NCBI GenBank assembly: GCA_947259095.1
Contig: CAMYLA010000007.1
Span: forward strand, 25,601-89,600
Source of the DNA: an uncultured Acidimicrobiaceae bacterium
GTDB lineage: Bacteria > Actinomycetota > Acidimicrobiia > Acidimicrobiales > SZUA-35
Length of the DNA stretch: 64,000 nucleotides
Reading direction: 5' to 3'
The notes under the pieces are model-generated. The model was not told the DNA's origin. It was given only the letters and a program-made list of their open reading frames with translations, and searched no databases. The stretch's first letter is position 1. Each line of letters begins with the position of its first letter. Shown one piece after another: positions 1 through 9,097 of the stretch. Made by a program: the position numbers and the translations under genes.

Positions 1-1590
1 ATTCCCGATCCGGTCCTGCAGCAGGTCGAGAACTTCGGCGAGCCGTCGGCAACCGTCAATGATGCCTTCAAACCGGTCACCAAGTTCTGGGACCGGATCA
101 TGCACCCGGCCCAGATCCTGCAGTCGTTGCCGGCGGCGTTGGCCACCATGCTCGACCCGGCCACCCGTGGCCCGGCCTTCATCGGGCTGCCCCAGGACGT
201 CCAAGCCATGGCCTACGACTATCCGGTTCGCTTCTTCGAGCCCACCGTCAACGAGGTGCCACGGCCACGAGCCGACAAGAGCGAGTTGGTGGCGGCGGCC
301 GAGGCGATCAAAGGGGCCCGCAAGCCGCTGATCATCGCCGGTGGTGGTGTGCACTATGCGGCGGCCGAGGCCACCCTGGCCGAGTTCGCCAACGGCCACA
401 ACATCCCGGTGGTGGAGACGGTGGCCGGCAAGTCCTCGATGCTCGGCGACGATCGGATGTACGTCGGCCCGGTCGGCGTCACCGGGTGCGAGGCGGCCAA
501 CAACCTGGCGGCCGAGGCCGATGTGGTGATCGTGGTCGGCTCCCGGCTGCTCGACTTCACCACCGGCTCGTGGACGATCTTCAAGAACGAGGACACCATC
601 GTCATCGGCGTGAACACCACCCGCTTCGATGCGGTCAAGCATCGGTCGCTGCCGGTGGTTGGCGACGCCAGGGAAACGCTGCGGGAGCTGATGGAGCTGG
701 TGGGGGACTGGCGGGCCCCGGATGGCTGGGTGGAGCAGGCCGGCGACGAGAAGGTCGGCTTCCGGAACTATCTCGACGCCATTGGGCTGGTCGACGGCGG
801 CAGCACCGCCCAGGCCGGGTCGGCCGGCATCGGAGCCGGGCAGCCGCCCCAACCCGTCGATCGCCAGGAATCCGAAGGGTCTGTCTTGACCTACGCCCAG
901 GTGGTGCGGGCGGTGAACGACCAGGCCGACCCTGGCGACGTCTGCCTGGCCGCCGCCGGTGGGTTCCCCGGGGAGGTCAACAATGGCTGGTGGGCCAAGG
1001 GCATCGCCACGTTCGATTGCGAGTACGGCTACTCCTGTATGGGGTATGAGATCGCAGGAGGCTGGGGCGCGGCCATGGCCTATGGCTCTGGCGGCGGGGC
1101 GGAGCGGGACGGCGAGGTCTTCGTCTTCGTTGGCGACGGCTCCTACCTGATGATGAACTCCGACCTGTACAGCTCAGTGCTGTCTGGCCACAAGATGATC
1201 GTGGTGGTCTGCGACAACGGTGGGTTCGCAGTGATCAACCGGCTTCAGACCGGTCAGGGCGGTCGGCCGTTCAACAACCTGTTGGCCGACTGTCGGCTCG
1301 GTGGCAGCCACGACGGCGAGGTGGTCGAGGTCGATTTTGCGGCCCATGCGACGGCGATGGGGGCCGGCGCCGAGAACGTATCGTCCATCGCCGAGCTGCA
1401 GGCGGCCCTGGTCCGGGCCCGGGCCTCGGATCGGACCTATGTGATCACCATGAAGGTCGACGCCTACGCCTGGACCGAAGGCGGCAGCTTCTGGGAGGTC
1501 GGCGTGCCGGAGGTCAGCGATCTCCAGTCGGTCACCGATGCCAGGGCCGACCTCGACAAGGGCAAAGCCGAACAGCGCCAAGGCTGGTAA
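1..1590 (+). CDS. iolD: 3D-(3,5/4)-trihydroxycyclohexane-1,2-dione hydrolase IolD (5'-truncated)
   Basis: ThDP-dependent hydrolase of myo-inositol catabolism, opening the ring of trihydroxycyclohexane-dione to 5-deoxyglucuronate (known for the family). The reading frame is open from base 1, so the 5' end lies outside the window; 529 residues are visible of a family usually near 640. Seen: central domain (GARKPLIIAGGGVHY), then the C-terminal ThDP-binding domain with EYGYSCMGYEIAGG and the metal/ThDP motif GDGSYLMMNS near fragment residue 378, followed by the NRLQ segment typical of IolD rather than acetolactate synthase. A Gly/Ala/Gln-rich linker (DGGSTAQAGSAG) separates the domains. No other iol gene is visible downstream; partners would lie upstream of the window. 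Ends TAA. Confidence 0.88.
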   Translation: MPDPVLQQVENFGEPSATVNDAFKPVTKFWDRIMHPAQILQSLPAALATMLDPATRGPAFIGLPQDVQAMAYDYPVRFFEPTVNEVPRPRADKSELVAAAEAIKGARKPLIIAGGGVHYAAAEATLAEFANGHNIPVVETVAGKSSMLGDDRMYVGPVGVTGCEAANNLAAEADVVIVVGSRLLDFTTGSWTIFKNEDTIVIGVNTTRFDAVKHRSLPVVGDARETLRELMELVGDWRAPDGWVEQAGDEKVGFRNYLDAIGLVDGGSTAQAGSAGIGAGQPPQPVDRQESEGSVLTYAQVVRAVNDQADPGDVCLAAAGGFPGEVNNGWWAKGIATFDCEYGYSCMGYEIAGGWGAAMAYGSGGGAERDGEVFVFVGDGSYLMMNSDLYSSVLSGHKMIVVVCDNGGFAVINRLQTGQGGRPFNNLLADCRLGGSHDGEVVEVDFAAHATAMGAGAENVSSIAELQAALVRARASDRTYVITMKVDAYAWTEGGSFWEVGVPEVSDLQSVTDARADLDKGKAEQRQGW

Positions 1591-1592
1591 CT

Positions 1593-1661
1593 GTCGTTTG
1601 CGGTCCTTCGGTCCGCGGCACGAAGCGAGATTTTTGCTGGCGCCAAAACTCGGGGGCGGGG
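1593..1661 (+). other. intergenic spacer with weak hairpin, iolD to FHA-FtsK
   Basis: About 135 bases separate iolD from the next start. It holds an imperfect hairpin (GCGGTCC-TTC-GGTCCGC, one mismatch) followed some 15 bases later by TTTTT. This could end iolD transcription, but the distance to the T run is too long for a canonical intrinsic terminator. Nothing else is recognised. Confidence 0.3.
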
Positions 1662-1725
1662 CAGTTTTCCCGTGGGGACGCGGCTGCATAGATCGGCTAC
1701 GCTGCGGTTCAAGAGCGGAGTAGTG

Positions 1726-4332
1726 ATGACTGACGGGCGGACGTTCGGCACGATCTTCGTCGTTGTCGAAGATTTTGGTGACAAGTTCATACGGTGGGAC
1801 GGCGACGCTTCGGTGGCCGATCTGGTTGCCGCGCTCCGCGGCTCGTCCCCGGCCACGCCGATTGCGCTCGAGGTCGATCGAACCGGGCGGCTGCTGCCAC
1901 CGGACCTGCCGGGCTCGGCGGCCGACATCCGATCCGGTGACGTCGTCCGCCTCGTCGAACTGGCAAACGGGATCGCCGCCGATCGACACAACCGGGCCGA
2001 GGCCACCGCAACCATGCGGATGCTGTCCGGCCCGCTCGGCGGTCGGCGGTTCTCGCTCGGGCCGGGGGTGAACTCCGTCGGCCGGGCGTCGGACAACGAC
2101 ATCGTGCTCGTCGAGCCGTCGGTGTCTCGCCATCACGGCGTCATCACGGTCGACCACGGCTCGGTCACGCTCAACGACAAGGGCTCGACCAACGGCATCA
2201 CCGTCAACGGCAACCGGATCACCGGCCCGACCGTCATCCGCTCCGGCCAACGGCTGCTGCTCGGTCGCAACGAGGCCTCGATCGTCCACCACTCCCCACT
2301 CGACGACGTCTGGCAGGTGGAGGACCTGGTGGTGGAGGCCCCGAGCCGGCCGGTGGCCCGCTACGAGGAGCAGACCGTCACCCTTCCCGCGCCGCCCGAT
2401 CCGAATCTCAAATGGCGGCGGACCGAGATCCTCAGTTCCGGCCGAACCCACCATCGCCAGGCGGTCGAGCTGTTCCACGCCGAGGTCCAGGCGGTGCAGG
2501 ATGGCATCGCCGAAGGACTGCGCCGAGAATCGGCGGCCCGCCTCGGCGAAGCGCCGTCGATCCACGAGCTGCTGCTCGGGGCCGACGATCGAGCCCGGCT
2601 CTGGGAGCGGCGAGCGCTCGACCCCTGCGGACTCCAGGTGCGGATCGGGCTGGCCGAGATGCCGTCCAGAACCGAGATCCGGGTGCCCGAAGGCGGCCCG
2701 GTCGAACTTCGGGAGCTGCTCACCCCGATCCCCGAGAGGTACGCCTCGGTCGGTCAGGCGCCTGCGGTGCTCGACCTTCGCCGCGTCGGCACAATCGCAC
2801 TGGTGGGCCCGGCCGAGCCTGCCGACCGGTTGGCCTACTCGATCGCCACCCAACTGGCGTGGCTACACGGCCCGGACGAGCTCGGTCTGGTCCACCGGCC
2901 GGGGGAGCGGGCCGATGCGTGGGATTGGCTCAAGTGGTTGCCCCATGTCGACTTCGTCGGGTCCCCGAACGGGGTGCCGGAGCCAGAGTTCGTCGGCTGG
3001 ATCTCGAAACTGCTCGACGAGCCGCCCCCAACCCGGACCGCCCGCCGCAGCGAGGACACAACGTCGGGTATCCACAGGCCTCCGGCCGTGGTCGTCGTCC
3101 TCGATGGCGACGGGGCGCTCCCCACCGCACTCCTGGCCCGGTTGTTGGAGGACGGGCCGGCTCTTGGCATCTACTCACTTCAGGTCGGCGGCCGGGTCGG
3201 CGGGGGCGGAGCCGCAACCGGGTCCGCCGCCTCCGCGGGCGCGGTCATCAACGTGGAGACCGGGTCGGCCCATGTCGCCCGGGGGCTCGGGTCGCCGGTC
3301 GGTCCGATCGCCGCCGAATCGATCGACCTGGGAACCGCAGCCACCATGGCTCGACGGCTCACACCGCTCCGGCTCACGAGGCCGGGCTCGAAGGGTCAGG
3401 ACGAGGGCGGGCACTCGACGGGAAAGGTTCCGGTCTCGATCGACGACACCCGGCCGACCATCGTCGGGCCGTTCCGGCTGGGTATGCCCCACGACTCGGT
3501 GGTTTCGGCCGTTGTCTCGGCGGCCGACGCTTCGGTCCCCGCACTGCGAGACCTGGCCTCGCTCCCGCACGGTGGCGACGACGCCCGCCTGGCACTGGGT
3601 GTGGCCCAGGTTCGCCGCCAGGCCGTCTCGGCGGTGTTCGCCTGCAACCTCGGGCGTGACGCCAGCCTCGGCCTGATCGGCGGCTCGGGCTCGGGAAAGA
3701 CCCAGGCCCTGCGAACGGTGGCCGCCGCAGCCCGGAGCCTCCAGGTCGAACCGCCGATGACCCCGCTGCTGTACACACTCGACGTCGGTGGCGGGCTGGC
3801 CGGACTCGATGCCCTGGCCGACTGCACCGTCGCCACCGGCCACGATGTCGACGGCTTCGCCACAGTGGTGTCGGATATCGAGCGGTTGCTCACCGACCGG
3901 GCCGCCGCCTTCGAACGGCTCGGTGTGGTCACCCTCGACGAGTACCGGCTGGCGGCCCCGGATCGATCGTTGCGGCGAGCGCTGATCCTGGTCGATGAGG
4001 TCGACCGCTTCGTCAATCTGATGGACGATGCCCATCCCGGCCGGGCCCAGGCGCTCCTCGATCGGCTGGCCGCCGACGGTGGCCCGCTCGGCGTGCACCT
4101 GGTGATCACGGCCGTCGACCGGAGCCTGATCCGGTCGACCCTGGCCGATCACATCGGCCGCTGGCTCCAGCTCGGGGTGGGGCTGCACGATCAACCGGCT
4201 CCGCCCGGCTCGGCGTTGATCGGTGGCAACGTCGTTCGATTCGCCACGCTGCAGGACTGGCCGCCACGGTCGCCGGCCGTCGGGTCGGACAAACCGCTCA
4301 TGGAACCGACCGCGGCGTCGAGCCAGAACTGA
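1726..4332 (+). CDS. FHA domain-containing FtsK/SpoIIIE-type ATPase (EssC/EccC-like)
   Basis: About 868 residues. FHA phosphopeptide-binding domain near residues 104-187 (SVGRASDNDIVL, SRHHG, NDKGSTNG), a middle region resembling the degenerate EssC/EccC ATPase segment (LRIGLAEMP-like QVRIGLAEMPSRTEIR, ALVGPAEPADRLA), then one intact ATPase with Walker A GGSGSGKT near residue 652 and Walker B ALILVDEVD near 752. Such proteins power type VII-like secretion or DNA/protein translocation in Actinobacteria (family knowledge). Start: ATG 1726 (or GTG 1723), preceded by AGCGGAG; the longer ORF start at 1672 lacks a ribosome site. The 3' end faces a PASTA kinase 40 bases away, so the FHA domain may read that kinase's phosphorylation (inference). 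No WXG100 substrates or other T7SS membrane genes are in view, so the secretion role is unproven. Confidence 0.8.
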   Translation: MTDGRTFGTIFVVVEDFGDKFIRWDGDASVADLVAALRGSSPATPIALEVDRTGRLLPPDLPGSAADIRSGDVVRLVELANGIAADRHNRAEATATMRMLSGPLGGRRFSLGPGVNSVGRASDNDIVLVEPSVSRHHGVITVDHGSVTLNDKGSTNGITVNGNRITGPTVIRSGQRLLLGRNEASIVHHSPLDDVWQVEDLVVEAPSRPVARYEEQTVTLPAPPDPNLKWRRTEILSSGRTHHRQAVELFHAEVQAVQDGIAEGLRRESAARLGEAPSIHELLLGADDRARLWERRALDPCGLQVRIGLAEMPSRTEIRVPEGGPVELRELLTPIPERYASVGQAPAVLDLRRVGTIALVGPAEPADRLAYSIATQLAWLHGPDELGLVHRPGERADAWDWLKWLPHVDFVGSPNGVPEPEFVGWISKLLDEPPPTRTARRSEDTTSGIHRPPAVVVVLDGDGALPTALLARLLEDGPALGIYSLQVGGRVGGGGAATGSAASAGAVINVETGSAHVARGLGSPVGPIAAESIDLGTAATMARRLTPLRLTRPGSKGQDEGGHSTGKVPVSIDDTRPTIVGPFRLGMPHDSVVSAVVSAADASVPALRDLASLPHGGDDARLALGVAQVRRQAVSAVFACNLGRDASLGLIGGSGSGKTQALRTVAAAARSLQVEPPMTPLLYTLDVGGGLAGLDALADCTVATGHDVDGFATVVSDIERLLTDRAAAFERLGVVTLDEYRLAAPDRSLRRALILVDEVDRFVNLMDDAHPGRAQALLDRLAADGGPLGVHLVITAVDRSLIRSTLADHIGRWLQLGVGLHDQPAPPGSALIGGNVVRFATLQDWPPRSPAVGSDKPLMEPTAASSQN

Positions 4333-4372
4333 ACCGTCGCAGCCCCGGCAGGCTGGTCGAGGCGGTCTCCGC

Positions 4373-7069
4373 TCAGTTGTCCTGGCGTGGCACGCCGACG
4401 GTCAAGGTGACCGTCGAACCGACCGGCACCTCGGTACCGGGGTCGGGATCGATCGCCACCACCGTGCCTATCTTGTCGTTGCCCGGTGCGAACTGTTCGG
4501 TGTCGAAGTTCGGTGACAGACCTGCGGCGTTGACCACCATCGTTGCGGTCGGGCGGGTCAGCCCGACCACCCCCGGCACCTCGACGGTGCGTTCCTGGCC
4601 GTTTGAGACGATGAGCACCACCTCGGTGCCGGGTCGGACCGCCGATCCCACGGCCGGGCGGGTGGCGACGATCTGACCCTTCGGTTGCGGTGAGGGCACC
4701 TCCTCGACGTCGCCCGGCTCCAGGCCGGCATCCCGCAGTTCCCGGTTGGCCGCCCCCCGCCGGAGTCCGGCGACATCGGGCACGATCACGTCGGCCGGTC
4801 CGGTGGAGACCACCAACGTCGCCGTCGACCGGGAGACCGAGCAGGAGATGACCTCACCCTCCGGCACGGACTCCGAGGTTGCCGAGGTGACACCGACATC
4901 GGTGAAGCCGAGGTCGGCCAGGATCGTCCTGGCCTGTGACTCGCTGCGCCCCTCGACCGACGAGCACTCGTCCGGGAGCGGTGTCGTTGCGTATTCGATC
5001 GTGGCGGTCGAGCCCGACAACCGGCAGGTCACGACCTCGCCGGCTTCGACCTCGCCGTTGGGGGTACCGGTTTCGCTCACCGAATAGCCCCGGCTCTCCA
5101 GGAGCGAGGCCGCCGATGCCCTGTCGATCCCGATGGCCTGGCCACAGACGTCGGCGCCGCTGGAGATCGCCAGGCTGGCCGAGGACTCCGACTGGTCGCA
5201 GGAGATCACGTTGCCGACGCCCACGGTGTCGCTCGACCGGGGGGCCGACGACACCGCAAAACCTCCGCCGGCCAGCGTGGCGGTGGCCTGGGCTTCGGTC
5301 AGTCCGATCACGTCCGAGCACCGGGGTGGGGCCGGGCCGTCGGACAACAGGAGCGACACGGTCGTGCCGACTTCGATGGTTGAACCGGCCGCCGGTATGG
5401 AGCTGATCACTGCTCCCGATGGCAGTGAGGGGTGGAACACCCTGCCGGCGTCGGCCGCCACCAGCAGTTCGAGGCCGGCCAACGCCCGTTCGGCCTCGCC
5501 CCGGGTTCTACCGGCCAGGGGCGGGATGACGACCTCGCTTACCGGGTCGGTCGCGGTCGTCCCGGTCTCGGCGGTGGTCTCGGTGGTGGCGATCTCGTCG
5601 TCGGTGGTGGTGGTGATGGCGGGCTCGAGGGTGCCCCGGCCGCCGGCGACACCCTGGCCGGTCGACTCGTTGCCGGAACGGTCGACCGACGTCGTCGGGC
5701 CTTCCACCGACTCGATGTTCAGGCCGCCGTCGCCGTCGTCGCCCCCGGACCGACTGACGAGGTATCCCCCGACACCGACCAGCAGCAGCAGCCCGACGGC
5801 GGCACCGAGCAGTAGCGGGACGGTCATCGATCGTTCGTCTTCGATGTGGACGAGCGCCGGTCGTGGCGGCCCGGTGCCTCCGGACGGGGGGTAGATCGAC
5901 GGTCCGTCCTCGAGGACCCGGCCGCTCGGGGCCGAGGATCCCTCCCACAGTGAGGTGGCCGACGACGGGTCTTCAGCGGCCGCCTGCCCGACCGGCGTTC
6001 CGCTCGCCGACATGTGCCCGGCCACCGTGCTGGCGGCCACCGTCGAGTCCGTCGGCGCCATCGCCGGTTCCTGGGAGGTCGTGGTGGCGACGGCCATCGA
6101 TCCGGCCAGCCCTGCGGCGGCGGCCAGTCCCGGTATCGCGGCATCGTGGTTTTGCGGTCCGACTCCTGGCGCGGCGGCGCCGTTGCCCGCCGTCGGGCCC
6201 GGTGCCGATGTGGCAGCCGCCGGTGGGGCGGTCGCCGGAAGATCGCCGGTCTGCACCGCGTCCGGTCCCAACACCTCGAGCAGCAGATCCCGGAGCTCGT
6301 CAGCGGTCGGGCGGTCTTCGGGTCGCTTGGCCATCGCCGCTTCGATCACGCCGCACAGCGCATCGGGAACCCCCTCCCCCCGCAGATCGGGGACCGGATC
6401 GTTCATCACCCGCTTGGCCAGCGCCATGAGGTTCGATTGGTCGGCGGGATCGACGAACGGGGCCCGGCCGGCGACCATGTGGAACAGGGTGGCGCCGACG
6501 GCGTACACGTCGGACGCGGTGCCCGCCGACTGGTCGGTGAGGATCTCCGGGGCGACGTAGCCAACGGTGAAACCGACCGAGTTCGTCTGGCCGAGCGTGG
6601 TGCCGGTGACGGTGCTGATCCCGAAGTCGGTCACCATGTAGCGACCGGTCGGCGAGATGAGCACGTTCCCGGGCTTGATGTCGCGATGGATTACACCCTT
6701 GGCGTGGGCATCGCCGACCGCATCCGCCACCTGGGCCGCGGCTCGGCAGGCGGCCAGGGGTTCGAACCGGCCCTGGGGCCCCTGCAGGGTGTCGAGCACA
6801 GACGACTCGCACAGCTCGAGGATCAGGTACGGCTCACCGGCGGCGCTCACGCCGGTGTCGTACACGGTGACGATGCCCGGATTCTGGCTCAGCTTGCCGA
6901 GCGTCTTGGCCTCACGGTCGAATCGGCGGATGAAAGCCTCGTCGGTGACGGTGAGCACCTTGACCGCAACCTCGCGGTCGAGATCGAGCTGGCGCGCTCG
7001 ATAGACGATGGCCGATGCGCCCGCTCCGATCTTCGTGGCGTATCCCAGCCCGCCGATACCCAGATCCAC
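4373..7069 (-). CDS. PASTA-domain Ser/Thr protein kinase (PknB-like)
   Basis: Membrane Ser/Thr kinase, about 898 residues from the GTG at 7069. N-terminal kinase domain: glycine loop KIGAGASAIVY, VAVKVL lysine, catalytic HRDIKPGN near residue 125, DFG, and APE. A Pro/Ala/Thr-rich juxtamembrane stretch leads to one transmembrane helix (PLLLGAAVGLLLLVGVGGYLV, about residues 415-437). The extracellular part has about six PASTA-like repeats (IPPLAGRTRGEAERAL, VPDVAGLRRGAANREL, VPGVVGLTRPTATMVV), which in PknB bind muropeptides. Middle repeats carry Cys residues. The ORF track starts at 7138, but a TAGAAT box lies 7 nt before GTG 7069 and kinase homology begins right after it, so the shorter leaderless start is preferred. 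Convergent with the FHA-FtsK gene; role in envelope-stress or growth signalling is inferred. Confidence 0.87.
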   Translation of the reverse strand: MDLGIGGLGYATKIGAGASAIVYRARQLDLDREVAVKVLTVTDEAFIRRFDREAKTLGKLSQNPGIVTVYDTGVSAAGEPYLILELCESSVLDTLQGPQGRFEPLAACRAAAQVADAVGDAHAKGVIHRDIKPGNVLISPTGRYMVTDFGISTVTGTTLGQTNSVGFTVGYVAPEILTDQSAGTASDVYAVGATLFHMVAGRAPFVDPADQSNLMALAKRVMNDPVPDLRGEGVPDALCGVIEAAMAKRPEDRPTADELRDLLLEVLGPDAVQTGDLPATAPPAAATSAPGPTAGNGAAAPGVGPQNHDAAIPGLAAAAGLAGSMAVATTTSQEPAMAPTDSTVAASTVAGHMSASGTPVGQAAAEDPSSATSLWEGSSAPSGRVLEDGPSIYPPSGGTGPPRPALVHIEDERSMTVPLLLGAAVGLLLLVGVGGYLVSRSGGDDGDGGLNIESVEGPTTSVDRSGNESTGQGVAGGRGTLEPAITTTTDDEIATTETTAETGTTATDPVSEVVIPPLAGRTRGEAERALAGLELLVAADAGRVFHPSLPSGAVISSIPAAGSTIEVGTTVSLLLSDGPAPPRCSDVIGLTEAQATATLAGGGFAVSSAPRSSDTVGVGNVISCDQSESSASLAISSGADVCGQAIGIDRASAASLLESRGYSVSETGTPNGEVEAGEVVTCRLSGSTATIEYATTPLPDECSSVEGRSESQARTILADLGFTDVGVTSATSESVPEGEVISCSVSRSTATLVVSTGPADVIVPDVAGLRRGAANRELRDAGLEPGDVEEVPSPQPKGQIVATRPAVGSAVRPGTEVVLIVSNGQERTVEVPGVVGLTRPTATMVVNAAGLSPNFDTEQFAPGNDKIGTVVAIDPDPGTEVPVGSTVTLTVGVPRQDN

Positions 7070-7076
7070 CGTTGCG

Positions 7077-7105
7077 ATTCTATGTCGACCGAGGCGCTGG
7101 ATGAA
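7077..7105 (-). promoter_or_regulatory. leaderless promoter of PASTA kinase
   Basis: Reading the minus strand: TTCATC, 17 bases, TAGAAT, 7 bases, then GTG at 7069. No Shine-Dalgarno. This arrangement places the transcription start at or next to the start codon and decides the start over the upstream ATG at 7138. Confidence 0.6.
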
Positions 7106-7231
7106 GGTCGGGCCGGGCTGATTGGCGCCAATGCCCAACGATTGGCGCTGATTGTCATGGGATCGACACCAAGCCGGGGTCCGGAGACCCGGCCCGGGCG
7201 GTGGCTGGAGAGGTGTAGGGGGCCGGCCCTA

Positions 7232-7260
7232 TTCACCGCCTTGGCCTCCGCCCGTAGGGT
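7232..7260 (+). promoter_or_regulatory. leaderless promoter of 20-aa micro-ORF
   Basis: TTCACC (7232-7237), 17-base spacer, TAGGGT (7255-7260), then 7 bases to ATG 7268. It is the best-formed promoter of this class in the window and points at an ORF too short for the ORF track. Confidence 0.6.
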
Positions 7261-7267
7261 GACATCC

Positions 7268-7330
7268 ATGAACTGGCGAATGGCAATCCTTGCCCTCCTT
7301 CTCCTCATCGCCTTCGTCATCGCCATCTGA
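7268..7330 (+). CDS. 20-residue hydrophobic micro-protein (putative single-pass membrane peptide)
   Basis: ATG to TGA encodes a 20-residue peptide, MNWRMAILALLLLIAFVIAI: a short basic N-terminus (N-W-R) followed by an uninterrupted hydrophobic stretch ending at the C-terminus. It would insert as one transmembrane helix. Support is the well-placed promoter ending 7 bases upstream and the position in an otherwise empty gap between the divergent kinase promoter and the DUF389 gene. It is not recognised as a member of a named family. It could be an artefact; conservation of the peptide in related genomes would settle it. Confidence 0.45.
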   Translation: MNWRMAILALLLLIAFVIAI

Positions 7331-7395
7331 GCCTCGACTCGATCGGGGGCCGGTGGCGGGCGGCCGGCCCGACCGCTGCCTCTCTGGTGGGGCAA

Positions 7396-8955
7396 CTACC
7401 GGGTTTCGAGGGTCTCCGTCGACGGCACGGTGGTCGTCACCAGTTGTCGCTCGGTGAAGAACACACCGATGGCGATGTCGCTCCCGCCAATGCGCCGCAA
7501 CTCCAGTTCCAACCTGGCGATGTCCGGTTGGCGGGACCCGGAGACGTCGAGTTCGACACGCTCGCCGTCGTAGTCGAAGGAGCGGACCACGACGTTGCGC
7601 TCGGCGGCCCACTGATCGATGACCACCCGCATGGCCTGCCCCGTCAGTTCGATCGGCGACGGTGCGGTCTCCTCGGTGATCGTGGCCAGCTTGGCCCAGT
7701 TCAAGCCGAGGGAAAGGCTGGAATCGATCTCGGCCAGGCGGGGCACCAGCAGGTCGATGTCCGGCGGCTCACCGGTGCCGGCGGCATCGATACGCACGAG
7801 GCTCCCGTCGAGGATGATGTCGTCGATCTGGTAGTCGAGGCCGCCCTCGTCAAGCCAGGCTTCGACCGCCAACCGGATCTCGGCCAGTAACTGCTCGGTT
7901 GGCTCCGGCGGTGGTTGGGTGGTCGTGGTTGCCGCCTCGGTTCGGATCCACTGGACCGGCACGTCGTAGCCGGGGAACTCGTCCTGCATGGCGGTCTCCA
8001 GCGAGCCCTGGTCCGGTGGGGCATCGAAGCCCCGAAGGTCGACGACGACCTGGCGGCTGTTGCGGCGGATGGTGACGGTCTTGTCCAGCTTGCCGTCGAG
8101 GTCGCCGAGCCAGGTGGTGACGATCTCCTCCGCGGTCCGCTGTTGGGTGTTGCGGTCGATCGACTCCACCGATGCCCGGTACAGCGGGACGGCCACCACG
8201 ATCACCGCCGCCACCATGGCCACGGTGGCCAGCGAGAACCGCAGCAGGTTGTCCGACAAGCGCCGCGGCGGGACGAACCCGGTCAACACGAACACCGCAA
8301 TGCTGGCGAAGACGATGGCGGTGAGGTTGGTCATGTAGAGCAGCAGGGCCCCGAACGCCAGGCTGTTCTCACCCGCCTCCAGCGCAATACCGACCGCCCC
8401 CAGCGGTGGCACCAGGGCGACGGCGACCGCCACGCCGGGCAATGATGCCGAGACGTCGGCCCGGACCGTGGCGTAGGCTCCGGCCGTGCCGGCGGCCAGG
8501 GCGACCACCAGGTCCTTGATGTCGGGCTGGGTCCGGGCCAGCACCTCGGGGGTCAGGTCGGTCTCGGGCAGGATCAGTGAGATCAGGTAGGCGATGGCGA
8601 TACACCACGCCGTGGCGGCGAAGACCCGACCCAGTGCGATCAACGACTTGGTGAACAGCGCCATCGACAAGCAGGCCCCGGCAGCCAGCACCGGCTGCAT
8701 CAGCGGGGCCAGCAGCATGGCACCGATCACGACGGCGGCCGAGTTGAGGCTGAGGCCCATCACCGCCACGATCACCGACAGGGTGAGCATGATGGTGAAG
8801 CGGAACGTCCAGTCCTCGACCTTGGTGACCGCCAGATCGGCCATGACCCGGCGCCGTTCCTCCGGTTCGAGACGGCGATGCCACCAGGCCCGGGTGGGGA
8901 GCGGTCTCGCTGGATCGCTGGCCGGTTTTGGCTGGGAGGTCTCGGTCGCCGACAC
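7396..8955 (-). CDS. DUF389 (TIGR00341-type) membrane protein
   Basis: 519 residues. N-terminal half is polytopic: DWTFRFTIMLTLSVIVAVMGLSLNSAAVVIGAMLLAPLMQPVL is the DUF389 signature, followed by four or five more hydrophobic helices (LAAGTAGAYATVRADVSASLPGVAVAVALVPPL and the segments after it) through about residue 240. The C-terminal half is soluble, with a Thr/Pro linker (TTTTQPPPEP) between two BON/OmpA-like alpha-beta segments. Function of DUF389 proteins is unknown. Starts at GTG 8955, 6 bases after TAGACT, with no Shine-Dalgarno. Confidence 0.82.
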   Translation of the reverse strand: MSATETSQPKPASDPARPLPTRAWWHRRLEPEERRRVMADLAVTKVEDWTFRFTIMLTLSVIVAVMGLSLNSAAVVIGAMLLAPLMQPVLAAGACLSMALFTKSLIALGRVFAATAWCIAIAYLISLILPETDLTPEVLARTQPDIKDLVVALAAGTAGAYATVRADVSASLPGVAVAVALVPPLGAVGIALEAGENSLAFGALLLYMTNLTAIVFASIAVFVLTGFVPPRRLSDNLLRFSLATVAMVAAVIVVAVPLYRASVESIDRNTQQRTAEEIVTTWLGDLDGKLDKTVTIRRNSRQVVVDLRGFDAPPDQGSLETAMQDEFPGYDVPVQWIRTEAATTTTQPPPEPTEQLLAEIRLAVEAWLDEGGLDYQIDDIILDGSLVRIDAAGTGEPPDIDLLVPRLAEIDSSLSLGLNWAKLATITEETAPSPIELTGQAMRVVIDQWAAERNVVVRSFDYDGERVELDVSGSRQPDIARLELELRRIGGSDIAIGVFFTERQLVTTTVPSTETLETR

Positions 8956-8961
8956 CGTCAG

Positions 8962-8967
8962 AGTCTA
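8962..8967 (-). promoter_or_regulatory. -10 box, leaderless DUF389 gene
   Basis: Minus-strand TAGACT lies 6 bases before the GTG start at 8955. A TTCGTG sits 18 bases upstream as a possible -35. Confidence 0.5.
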
Positions 8968-9097
8968 GGACCCCCGACTGTCGGCCACGAAGCAACCTTG
9001 ACGGTTGCGGGAAATCTTCGGGGCGGGCAGTATCTTCCGGCGGGAGAAGTGCGACTTGGCAAAGGTATGTTCGCGGTCAAAAGCAGGGTCCGGAACG

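Noticed and set aside
1174-4194. Long minus-strand ORFs 1174..2853 and 3175..4194
   Set aside because: Shadows of iolD and the FHA-FtsK gene: high-GC third positions create stop-free antisense frames; no domain motifs.
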